This document shows positions 1 through 6,911 of a stretch of DNA of 64,000 nt, in pieces. This stretch comes from Acidobacteriota bacterium (GTDB lineage: Bacteria; Acidobacteriota; Terriglobia; Versatilivoradales; Versatilivoraceae): positions 52,021-116,020 of the forward strand of contig JAPPDF010000094.1 of assembly GCA_028875575.1 (NCBI GenBank), read 5' to 3'. The position numbers and the translations under genes are program-made. The notes beneath the pieces are model-generated. The model ran no database searches. It saw only the letters and a program-made list of their open reading frames with translations, and had not been told where the DNA came from. Every line of letters begins with the position of its first letter. Position 1 is the stretch's first letter.

Positions 1-2
1 CC

Positions 3-95
3 GTCACGATCACAAGACCGGACGGAGTGGTGGTTATCAAGTGCCGGGACTGCCCTGAATTGAAGGTGACGGTCCAACCAGAGGATTGTCCATGA
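3..95 (+). CDS. C-terminal end of a phage gene (partial, cut by window start)
   Basis: An open frame runs from base 3 to a TGA at 93-95. Its stop overlaps the ATG of the next gene at 92 (ATGA), the same coupling seen between many later genes of this prophage. The 30 visible residues contain a CxxC pair (KCRDC) and end in a Cys-Pro. No family can be recognised from such a short piece. It could instead be chance reading through an intergenic space. Confidence 0.4.
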   Translation, partial: VTITRPDGVVVIKCRDCPELKVTVQPEDCP

Positions 96-604
96 CCACC
101 CTCCCTCCAGCTCTTTTCACGATCGCTCTCCTGCTGGTGGCCTTTCTGTTTTGCGGGAGGCTCATCAACTGGTGCGTTCCGCTGATCCGGCGCCGGGTGG
201 TAGCCAAGTTTCAGGACAGGACTCCCGAGGACATCGAACCCCGTGCCAAGACCCTGGGGCTGGCCGTGCGCAAGGGTGGGGTGATTGCCATTCGGATCCT
301 GACGGGTATCGGATTGCTGAAGGTCCTGGGCGTCGATACGGCGCCACTGTCGGCTGCTATCGGGGTGTTTGGAGTTGCCCTGGGATTCGGGGCCCGAGCC
401 ATGGTGCAGGATCTGCTGGCCGGCCTCTGGATCCTGGTGGAAGACCGCTTCCGGTTGGGGGACCAGGTGGAGATCAACGGGGTGGCCGGGACGGTGGTGA
501 ACATGACTTTCCGGGTGATTACCGTCAAGGATGAGGGCGGGAGTCTGCACCTGTTCCAGAACGGGCAGATCCGGTCCCTGATGATTGGGCGGAGGGGCGT
601 ATGA
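92..604 (+). CDS. Miniature MscS-like mechanosensitive channel protein
   Basis: About 170 residues. Residues 8-26 form an N-terminal membrane segment. Residues 62-82 are a second hydrophobic stretch. Residues 84-112 reproduce the glycine/alanine-rich pore helix of MscS, including GVALGFGARAMVQDLLAG. The beta-domain start (DRFRLGDQVEINGVAGTV, about 118-135) and an NG signature (157-158) follow. The usual C-terminal alpha/beta cage domain is absent, so this is shorter than E. coli MscS (286 aa). A TTG at 86 is also possible, but ATG 92 has GAGGA at 81-85. In a phage this position, ahead of small membrane proteins and before the packaging genes, is where Mu carries lysis genes. A role in membrane permeabilisation or osmotic control of lysis is inference. 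Confidence 0.72.
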   Translation: MTTLPPALFTIALLLVAFLFCGRLINWCVPLIRRRVVAKFQDRTPEDIEPRAKTLGLAVRKGGVIAIRILTGIGLLKVLGVDTAPLSAAIGVFGVALGFGARAMVQDLLAGLWILVEDRFRLGDQVEINGVAGTVVNMTFRVITVKDEGGSLHLFQNGQIRSLMIGRRGV

Positions 605-792
605 GTGCCGCTAAGGAGAGCTGCCGGATTGCGAAGGCGATCCATCACATCTCGAACGTGCAGGGGCGCCTTGAGGTGAACGGTAGCTGGTCGGTGTCCA
701 GCAACAAGCTGAGGTACGCCCTGGACTACCTCTATGCGGCGATGGGCTGCAAAACCTGCTGGAAGAAGTGCAAGTGCCAATGCGAGGACTGA
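601..792 (+). CDS. Small cysteine-rich phage protein
   Basis: 63 residues whose ATG overlaps the preceding stop (ATGA at 601-604), which supports it being real. The C-terminus is rich in Cys and Lys (CKTCWKKCKCQC), resembling a metal-binding knuckle. No membrane segment is seen and I do not recognise the family. It sits between the MscS-like gene and a one-TM protein in the presumed lysis region. Confidence 0.55.
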   Translation: MSAAKESCRIAKAIHHISNVQGRLEVNGSWSVSSNKLRYALDYLYAAMGCKTCWKKCKCQCED

Positions 793-793
793 C

Positions 794-1123
794 ATGGAAC
801 TGATTCCCACCCTGATTACCGCTACCGTCCTGGCCGTGTTCGGCTCGGTCACGACCTACCTGACCAACCGCTGGATCGACGGCTGGCGGAAGAAGGACGC
901 CTACAAGCGCTTGGTGGCCGAGCCGACCATCCATGTCGGCGCCAGGCTTACACGGGTTGTTGACTCGTCCAGCGGCGTCCAGCTGATGGGACCGTGTGAG
1001 ATCGTCTCTCTCGAAGTGGGACGGGTAGTTCTGCGCTCGGCTGACAAGAAAGAGATGCTTCCCCTCGGGGGGCGGGAGCTGGAGAAGCTGCACCCCTTCG
1101 CGGACCTTATGAAGCAAACGTGA
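794..1123 (+). CDS. Small single-TM phage protein
   Basis: 109 residues from ATG 794, two bases after the previous stop. An earlier in-frame start at 734 would overlap the preceding gene by about 60 bases, so 794 is preferred. Residues 3-22 are hydrophobic (a TM segment or signal anchor). The rest is soluble with a beta-like pattern (GPCEIVSLEVGRVVLRS). The layout is compatible with a membrane-anchored accessory of lysis. No named family is recognised. Confidence 0.6.
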   Translation: MELIPTLITATVLAVFGSVTTYLTNRWIDGWRKKDAYKRLVAEPTIHVGARLTRVVDSSSGVQLMGPCEIVSLEVGRVVLRSADKKEMLPLGGRELEKLHPFADLMKQT

Positions 1124-1377
1124 TGAAAGGGAAACTCCGTCAACTCGTCCAGCGGTTCGCCAAGGTAGCCAGGCCAGTCGGCGCGGGTGCCGGAGCCGTC
1201 GCCGGCCAGGGCCTCATCTCCAAGGTTCTGACCTTGCGCGACCTGCTGCATCTGGGACTGCATTCGGGTCTGGCCGCCATCGTGATTTTCGGCGGATTCT
1301 GGGCCGACTTCGGCATCGCCCTTTATCTGGTCGGACTTCCATTGATGAGGATCGGTCGACGTCTGGCCCTGTTCTGA
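1123..1377 (+). CDS. Small membrane protein, holin-like in size and position
   Basis: 84 residues. GTG 1120 is a possible alternative start; both overlap the previous TGA. The N-terminal third is basic. Two hydrophobic stretches follow (about residues 42-58 and 60-76), and the C-terminus ends RIGRRLALF. Small size, two short membrane segments and basic tails fit class II holins, but I cannot assign a holin family by motif. The next gene starts in the overlapping stop (TGATG at 1375-1379). Confidence 0.6.
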   Translation: MKGKLRQLVQRFAKVARPVGAGAGAVAGQGLISKVLTLRDLLHLGLHSGLAAIVIFGGFWADFGIALYLVGLPLMRIGRRLALF

Positions 1378-2078
1378 TGACCAAGCCAACCCCAAAGAAG
1401 CGCAACGCCCTGGTTGGTGTCCTGGCCGTACTGCTGGCCGGAGCGGGTGGATTTAAGGCGGGGGACTGGTACGCCAGTCTGAACGCCCCACTCACGCCCG
1501 AGGGTGCCTATAGGCTTCTGTCCGGAATTTCTGACGCGACCGGCTCAGCCATCATCAACCGGTACGAGGAGATGCAGGCCCGTTTGGCTGAGGAAGCCGC
1601 CGAATTGAAGGAGTCTCTGGAGGAAGCGAAGGCCCGGCGCATTGAATCTGAGAAAGACGCCCAAGCCGCCAAGGCGCAGCTCGAGCTGGACCAGGCCAAT
1701 AAAACCATCGAGTCACTGCGGCGCCAATCTGAGACCGCAGAGCAATATCTGATGGAGGTCCTGACGCAGCCTGCTCAGTCCGAACAGGCCGCAGAAATCC
1801 AGGCCAAGGCCGCCGAAACCGTCCACCTGCTGAACCAGGAGAACGAGTGGCTGCGTGGGGTGGTTCAAAAACAGGCCAAGGTGATCCTCAAGCAGGAGTT
1901 GGTCATCGCCGAGTTCAAGAGTGAGATCGCCCAGTACGAGCGCAACCTGATCCTGTGGAAAGAGCGGTACGAGAAAGCCGAGCGGCATATCGGCCGCTTC
2001 GGCAATCGCAAGACCAAGATAGCCGTCGCGATCGCGGGCGCCGCAGCAGGCGTGTACGTGGGCATGAAGGTGTTTTGA
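1377..2078 (+). CDS. Coiled-coil protein with hydrophobic segments at both ends (spanin-like layout)
   Basis: 233 residues. Residues 11-28 are hydrophobic after a basic start (TKPTPKKRN). Residues 60-205 are a nearly uninterrupted, charged, heptad-like coiled coil rich in Glu, Ala, Lys and Gln. The last 18 residues (IAVAIAGAAAGVYVGMKVF) are again hydrophobic. Two membrane anchors joined by a long coiled coil is the plan expected of a protein bridging membranes, as spanins do, though no lipobox is visible and no known spanin family is recognised. It lies between the holin-like gene and the papain-like gene. A structural or tail-chaperone role cannot be excluded. Confidence 0.65.
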   Translation: MTKPTPKKRNALVGVLAVLLAGAGGFKAGDWYASLNAPLTPEGAYRLLSGISDATGSAIINRYEEMQARLAEEAAELKESLEEAKARRIESEKDAQAAKAQLELDQANKTIESLRRQSETAEQYLMEVLTQPAQSEQAAEIQAKAAETVHLLNQENEWLRGVVQKQAKVILKQELVIAEFKSEIAQYERNLILWKERYEKAERHIGRFGNRKTKIAVAIAGAAAGVYVGMKVF

Positions 2079-2087
2079 GGAGCGCGC

Positions 2088-2531
2088 GTGGCAAACGGAA
2101 TTCCCAAACGCAGCCTGGTCCGGAAAATCGCCAGGACCGAGCGGGCTTTCAGCCCGGCTGAGATCGTGGCCGCCCTGAGAGCGGCAGGTTCCCGCTTGAG
2201 TCCCACCTTTCTGGACCGCAAATACTATGGGGTTCCCGAGGACGTCTGGACAGACATCTTGCAGTACACCGGGGTCGATGCCGGCCAGTACCGCAGTGAG
2301 CGGTACGACTGCGATGACTTCTCCAAGGCGTTCGCCGCAGCCTGCGGCCGCAAGCTTGGGCTGAACGGGGTGGGGATCGTCGTGGACATGTCCGCCGGCC
2401 ACGCCTACAACGTGATCCTGGTGAACGACGGGGGCGGCTGCAAGGTGGCGTTTGTGGAGCCGCAGAACGACCGGCTCATATTTGCCCCCCGGCCCGGATA
2501 CAGTCAGACCAGCGGTTTCATCTGGTTCTAA
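2088..2531 (+). CDS. Papain-like protein related to the MOA lectin C-terminal (Agglutinin_C) domain
   Basis: 147 residues from GTG 2088, nine bases after the preceding stop, with GAGG at 2078-2081. A Cys-His-Glu arrangement is seen: Cys75 in RYDCDDFS, His105 in SAGHAYNV and Glu124 in FVEPQND. This matches the catalytic layout of the cysteine-protease-like domain of Marasmius oreades agglutinin and its bacterial or phage relatives. No signal sequence or membrane segment is present. Its place at the end of the small-protein block, just before the packaging genes, makes it the best endolysin-position candidate here. Whether it cleaves peptidoglycan cross-links or a host protein is unknown. Confidence 0.65.
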   Translation: MANGIPKRSLVRKIARTERAFSPAEIVAALRAAGSRLSPTFLDRKYYGVPEDVWTDILQYTGVDAGQYRSERYDCDDFSKAFAAACGRKLGLNGVGIVVDMSAGHAYNVILVNDGGGCKVAFVEPQNDRLIFAPRPGYSQTSGFIWF

Positions 2532-2535
2532 ATAT

Positions 2536-2934
2536 ATGAACCCAGTCTATCTCCAGATCGCCTCGGACGTGATCCTTTTCCTGATCAGTGCGGGCGTTGG
2601 CATCTACCTCTTCGTGACCCGGAAGTCGCAGGTCAACTCCGACCGGATCGACGCCCTGGAGGACGAGTTCTGCAAGCGGTTGGACCAACTATCCCAGCAG
2701 GCTGCCAAGGAAGACAAAGACCTGCAAGAGCAGGTCGGCGGCCTATCCGAGCGGTTATCCCAGGTGGAAGGCAACCGGCCGACCCTGGAGAAGCTCAGCA
2801 AGAGTGTGGGCCAAGTCCACAACCGCATCGACGAGACCAAGGGCATGGTCTCCCGCCTGGAGGGAGAGTTCCGGGCCTCGAACCGGACGCTCGGCCTGAT
2901 TCACGAATACCTCCTCAATAAGGGGAAGGGCTAG
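2536..2934 (+). CDS. DUF2730 phage protein (Mu gp25-like)
   Basis: 132 residues from ATG 2536. The open frame extends upstream to 2452, but that part overlaps the previous gene. Residues 6-24 form a membrane segment followed by a coiled coil (about 34-120) with repeated Leu/Val heptads. This is the plan of Mu gp25/DUF2730 proteins, which sit just upstream of the small terminase in Mu-like phages. Function in the family is not established. The next gene begins two bases after the stop. Confidence 0.75.
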   Translation: MNPVYLQIASDVILFLISAGVGIYLFVTRKSQVNSDRIDALEDEFCKRLDQLSQQAAKEDKDLQEQVGGLSERLSQVEGNRPTLEKLSKSVGQVHNRIDETKGMVSRLEGEFRASNRTLGLIHEYLLNKGKG

Positions 2935-2936
2935 CC

Positions 2937-3236
2937 ATGAGCAGCTTCCGAAAGTTCGAAACCGAGCACCTGCGCCTGGCGGTGCTTCAGATCCTGGCCG
3001 AAGACTCCGACTACGCCCACAACGAGCTGGTTCTGTCTTCCGCTCTGGGGCAGCTGGGCCACGGCGTCAGCTCGGACCAGCTCCGGACCGAGCTGGCCTG
3101 GCTGGCCGAGCAGGGGCTGCTCGCCGTTCAGGAGGTGCGCGACGTCCAGGTGGTTCGGCTGAACTTGCGCGGCGCGGACGTGGCCCGTGGAGTGGCGCAG
3201 GTTCCAGGAATCGCTCGACCCCGCCCGAAAGGGTGA
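2937..3236 (+). CDS. Mu gp26-like winged-helix protein (VpaChn25_0724 family)
   Basis: 99 residues. Residues 5-85 read as a winged-helix fold: helix (RLAVLQILAEDSDYAHNE), recognition-helix region (GVSSDQLRTELAWLAEQG) and wing (LLAVQEVRDVQVVRLN). Small ArsR-like or VpaChn25_0724 proteins occupy this slot, between gp25 and gp27, in Mu-like phages. The precise role, DNA binding for packaging or regulation, is not known. Its stop overlaps the GTG of the next gene. Confidence 0.72.
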   Translation: MSSFRKFETEHLRLAVLQILAEDSDYAHNELVLSSALGQLGHGVSSDQLRTELAWLAEQGLLAVQEVRDVQVVRLNLRGADVARGVAQVPGIARPRPKG

Positions 3237-3802
3237 CCGTGTCCCGACCCAGCACCATCGACCGGCTCCCCCCGGAAGTGCGCGACGCGCTGAATGGGTG
3301 GCTGCGCGACCCGGGCATCACCCAAACCGAGGCCACCGAGCGCGTCAACCTCTTGCTCGACGAGTTTGGGGCACCCCCAATCAGCCGCCACGCGGTCAAC
3401 CGCTACGATCTCAGGATGCGGTCGGTGGGGCAGAAGCTGAGGGAAAGCCGCCAGGTTGCGGAGGTCTGGATCGCCAAGCTGGGGTCCGAGCCGGGCGGCC
3501 GCCTGGGCCATCTGGTCACCGAGCTGATCCGCAGTCTGGCCTTCGACCTGTCGCTCAAGCTCCAGGAGGGCGAGCTCACCGAGGAGTCCCTGCCAGGGGT
3601 TGTCAGCTTGGTCAACAAGCTCGCCCTGACAGCCCAGCGGGTCGAGCGGGCCTCTGACATCAGCCAGAACCGCGAGGCCAAGATCCGCCAGTCCGAGCGG
3701 GAAAAGGCCGCCGATATCGCCACCAGATCACTCTCCAGGCAGAAGGGCCTCTCCCCGGACACCATCGAAACCATCAAGCGCGACATCCTGGGGATCTCTT
3801 GA
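3233..3802 (+). CDS. Terminase small subunit (DUF3486, Mu gp27-like)
   Basis: 189 residues. GTG 3233 overlaps the previous TGA, and GTG 3239 is an alternative. The N-terminal region holds a helix-turn-helix-like segment (LNGWLRDPGITQTEATERVNL is its span, about residues 20-40) typical of DUF3486, followed by a long helical region and a basic, Lys/Arg-rich C-terminus. It would recognise phage DNA and present it to the large subunit encoded directly downstream with a one-base overlap. Gene order gp25-gp26-gp27-gp28 matches Mu. Confidence 0.88.
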   Translation: MTVSRPSTIDRLPPEVRDALNGWLRDPGITQTEATERVNLLLDEFGAPPISRHAVNRYDLRMRSVGQKLRESRQVAEVWIAKLGSEPGGRLGHLVTELIRSLAFDLSLKLQEGELTEESLPGVVSLVNKLALTAQRVERASDISQNREAKIRQSEREKAADIATRSLSRQKGLSPDTIETIKRDILGIS

Positions 3803-5328
3803 TGACCGGGACCAGGGGCGTCCTGCTCCCCTACCAAAGCCGCTGGATCGCGGACAAGTCCGAGGTCAAGATCGCCGAAAAAAGCCGGCGGACGGGCCTG
3901 ACCTGGGCCGAGGCGGCTGACGCGGTACTTGAAGCCGGAGCGGCCAATGGAGGCAGGAATCACAGCTATCTCGGGGCTGGGAAGGATATGGCCCAGGAGT
4001 TCATTGAGGCGGCCGCCATGTGGGCCAGGAAGTTCGACCAGGCTGCCGGCGAGATCGAGGAGGAACTGTTGGAGGATGAAGGCCGGGACATCCTCACTTT
4101 CGTGATCCGCTTTTCCAGCGGCCACAAGATCCAGGCCCTCAGCTCCCGGCCGGCCGGTCTGCGCGGCCGCAAGGGCAATGTGACGATTGACGAGGCGGCC
4201 TTCCACGATCGGTTGCCGGAGGTCCTCAAGGCCGCCCTGGCCCTGACCATGTGGGGCGGCAAGGTCCGGCTGATCTCGACCCACAACGGGGTCGGCAACC
4301 CCTTCAATGAGCTGATCGAAGACTGCCGGGCCGGCAGGAAACGCTACTCGATACACCGAGTCACGCTGGACGATGCCTGCAGCCAGGGGCTGTATCGCCG
4401 AATCTGCGGGGTGAACGGGGCCGAATGGAGCCCTCAGGCCGAAGAGCAGTGGAAGGAGAACCTGCTCTCCGACACCGCCACCCGCGAGGATGCCTTCGAG
4501 GAGTACTACTGCATCCCGAAGCAATCCGGCGGGGCCTATCTGTCCCGCGCCCTGATCGAGGCTTGCATGACAGAGGCCCCCGTCCTGCGGTTCGAGGGCC
4601 CGCCCGAGTTCGATCTCTGGTCCGAATTCCAGCGCCAGCAGGAGGTGTCCGACTGGTGCGAGGAGTACCTGGACCCCGTTCTCGAAACGCTTGACCCGGA
4701 GGAGCCCCACTGCTTCGGAGAGGACTTTGGACGGGTGGCCGATCTCACCGTCCTGGCCCCCATTGCCATCGGCCACAAGCTGGTCCACCGAGTCCCGTTT
4801 ATGGTCGAACTCCGCAACGTCCCCTATAAGCAGCAGGAGCAGATCCTCTACTACGTGGTCGACCGGCTGCCGCGATTCCGGTCCGGGGCCCTCGATGCCC
4901 GGGGAAATGGTGGCTACCTGGCCGAGCAGGCCGCCTACCGCTACGGCCGCACCCGGATTGAGCCGGTTCAGGTCACCCAGGCCTGGTATCTGGAGAATAT
5001 GCCCCCATTCAAGGCCAAGATCGAGGACAAGGAGATGGAGATCCCCCGGGACCGGGACCTGCTGGACGATCTCAGGGCACTCCAGGTTATCAAGGGCATC
5101 CCGAAACTGCCGGAGGTCAAGACCGGCGAGGGCAGAAACCGCCACGGCGACGGCGCCATCGCCTTGGCCATGGCCGACTACGCCGCCCGGCACAGCCCAG
5201 CGGTTTATGACTTCCACCGCGTCCCCAAGCTTGGCAGCCGGTCTTGGAGGGGGGACCGCCGCTTCCGTGACGCGGACAGGACCCGGCTGGTGCGGACAAC
5301 GGGCGGCTTTCACAGAGGGTCACTATGA
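3802..5328 (+). CDS. Terminase large subunit (Mu gp28-like)
   Basis: 508 residues. The start at ATG 3802 overlaps the preceding TGA. It is the ATP-driven packaging motor and headful nuclease. Walker A-like EKSRRTG is at residues 26-32, near the N-terminus as in Mu gp28. Walker B is VTIDEAA with Asp130/Glu131. The C-terminal RNase H-like nuclease half begins near FGEDFGRVADLTVLAPI and ends with the DGAIALAMA acidic motif. Length is as expected for the family (about 500-550). A very long minus-strand open frame lies opposite but is a GC-rich shadow. The portal gene starts in the stop codon (ATGA). Confidence 0.95.
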   Translation: MTGTRGVLLPYQSRWIADKSEVKIAEKSRRTGLTWAEAADAVLEAGAANGGRNHSYLGAGKDMAQEFIEAAAMWARKFDQAAGEIEEELLEDEGRDILTFVIRFSSGHKIQALSSRPAGLRGRKGNVTIDEAAFHDRLPEVLKAALALTMWGGKVRLISTHNGVGNPFNELIEDCRAGRKRYSIHRVTLDDACSQGLYRRICGVNGAEWSPQAEEQWKENLLSDTATREDAFEEYYCIPKQSGGAYLSRALIEACMTEAPVLRFEGPPEFDLWSEFQRQQEVSDWCEEYLDPVLETLDPEEPHCFGEDFGRVADLTVLAPIAIGHKLVHRVPFMVELRNVPYKQQEQILYYVVDRLPRFRSGALDARGNGGYLAEQAAYRYGRTRIEPVQVTQAWYLENMPPFKAKIEDKEMEIPRDRDLLDDLRALQVIKGIPKLPEVKTGEGRNRHGDGAIALAMADYAARHSPAVYDFHRVPKLGSRSWRGDRRFRDADRTRLVRTTGGFHRGSL

Positions 5329-6911
5329 ACGACAAACCGGGCACCCTCTACGGACCAGACGGTCGCCCCATCCAACTCCGCAGCCTGACCCGGGAGCGCG
5401 CCCGTCCCTCGTGGACCGGGCTGCGGCGGGTTTGGCAGCATGAGACCGTTGCCTCCGGTCTGACCCCCGAGCGGCTGGCGGCGGTACTGAGGGATGCCGA
5501 CGAGGGCAACCCCCGCGACTTCCTGACCCTGGCCGAGGAGATGGAGGAGCGGGACCTGCACTACAGCTCCGTCCTGGCCACCCGCAAGCGGGCCGTCGCT
5601 CGCCTCAAACCGGTGGTCGAGGCGGCCTCTGATGATGCCAAAGACGTTGAGCTTGCCGACGCCGTCCGCTCTCTGGTCCGCCGGCCGCAGTTCTCCTCCA
5701 TGGTAATCGACGCACTCGACGCCCTGGGCAAGGGCTACTCCCTGATCGAGATCCTCTGGAGCCGGGGGAAAAGCTGGGAGCCTGAGCACTATCAGTGGCG
5801 GGATCCCCGTTGGTTCGTACCGGACCGGGATGACGGAACCACGCTCCGACTCTATGACGAGGCGGAACCGGTCTACGGCGTGCCGCTTGAGCCTTACAAG
5901 TGGATCCAGTTTCGCCCCAAGATCAAGTCCGGGCTGCTCATCCGAGGCGGCCTCGCCCGCCTGGCCGCGATCGCCTACCTCTGCAAGTCTTTCACCGTCA
6001 CCGACTGGGTGAGGTTCTCGGAGGTTTTCGGACAACCCTTCCGGGTGGGGAAGTACGGCCCCGATGCCACCGAGGAGGACATCGGCCGCCTGATCGCCGC
6101 CCTGGCCAACCTGGGGACCGACGCGGCGGCCGTCGTCCCCGAATCCATGATGATCGAATTCGCTACGGCGGGAGGCTCGGCCTCCTCCGGTGGCGGCCTG
6201 ACCTACGAGAAGCTCTGCCTCTATCTCGACCGGCAGGTCTCGAAGGGAGTCGTCGGACAGACCATGACGGCCGACGAGGGGTCCTCCCGCTCCCAGGCCG
6301 AGGTTCACGACCTGGTGCGCCAGGAGATCACCGAATCCGATGCCCCGCAGCTGGCCGCCTGCCTCAATAGGGATCTGATCGAGCCCTATATCAAGCTGAA
6401 TTGGGGTCCCCAGGAAGCCTATCCCGTGCTGACCCTGCCCCTGCCAGACTCTGGAGACATTGAGGTCCTCGCCTCCGCCTTGGAGAAGCTGGTGCCGCTC
6501 GGCCTTCGTGTCGGGGCCTCGACTATCCGGGACCGCATAGGCCTGCCCGAGCCCGCGAAAGACGCGGAGGTCCTGGGACAGCCTTCTGCGCTGCAGGACC
6601 CCGCGGCTCAGGCCAGAGCACTAAGACTTCGGGCAATCAGGACGGCCTTGTCCGCACAGGCAAAGCCCGTCCCGCCGCCCGACGCAATCGACGCTCTGCT
6701 CGACCAGGAGCTGGAGGACTGGGAGGAAATGATGGCCCCTTTGGTGGAGCCAGTCCAGAAGCTGCTCGAATCCGCCAAAGATCTGGAGGACTTCCACGCC
6801 AGGCTGGTCGAGCTGGTCGCTACCCTGAAGCCGGACCAAGTTGCCGATCTGCTGGCCCGAGCCGGCTTCGCCACCCGCCTGGGCGGCAACGTGGGAGCCG
6901 ACATTGGCTAA
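5325..6911 (+). CDS. Portal protein (DUF935, Mu gp29-like)
   Basis: 528 residues starting in the terminase stop. Typical DUF935 signatures are present: an N-terminal region around ILRDADEGNPRDFLTL-type sequence, paired-helix repeats (MEERDLHYSSVLATRKRAV), and a central region with SEVFGQPFRVGKY and TADEGSSRSQAEVH. It forms the dodecameric portal through which DNA enters the head. The C-terminal 100 residues are helical and charged. The following gpF-like gene overlaps the end by eight bases. Confidence 0.95.
   Translation: MNDKPGTLYGPDGRPIQLRSLTRERARPSWTGLRRVWQHETVASGLTPERLAAVLRDADEGNPRDFLTLAEEMEERDLHYSSVLATRKRAVARLKPVVEAASDDAKDVELADAVRSLVRRPQFSSMVIDALDALGKGYSLIEILWSRGKSWEPEHYQWRDPRWFVPDRDDGTTLRLYDEAEPVYGVPLEPYKWIQFRPKIKSGLLIRGGLARLAAIAYLCKSFTVTDWVRFSEVFGQPFRVGKYGPDATEEDIGRLIAALANLGTDAAAVVPESMMIEFATAGGSASSGGGLTYEKLCLYLDRQVSKGVVGQTMTADEGSSRSQAEVHDLVRQEITESDAPQLAACLNRDLIEPYIKLNWGPQEAYPVLTLPLPDSGDIEVLASALEKLVPLGLRVGASTIRDRIGLPEPAKDAEVLGQPSALQDPAAQARALRLRAIRTALSAQAKPVPPPDAIDALLDQELEDWEEMMAPLVEPVQKLLESAKDLEDFHARLVELVATLKPDQVADLLARAGFATRLGGNVGADIG

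Noticed and set aside
3403..5313. 636-residue open frame on the minus strand opposite the terminase genes
   Set aside because: Composition is Gly/Leu/Pro/Gln-rich with no recognisable motif, and the + strand encodes clear terminase subunits; it is a GC-driven antisense shadow.
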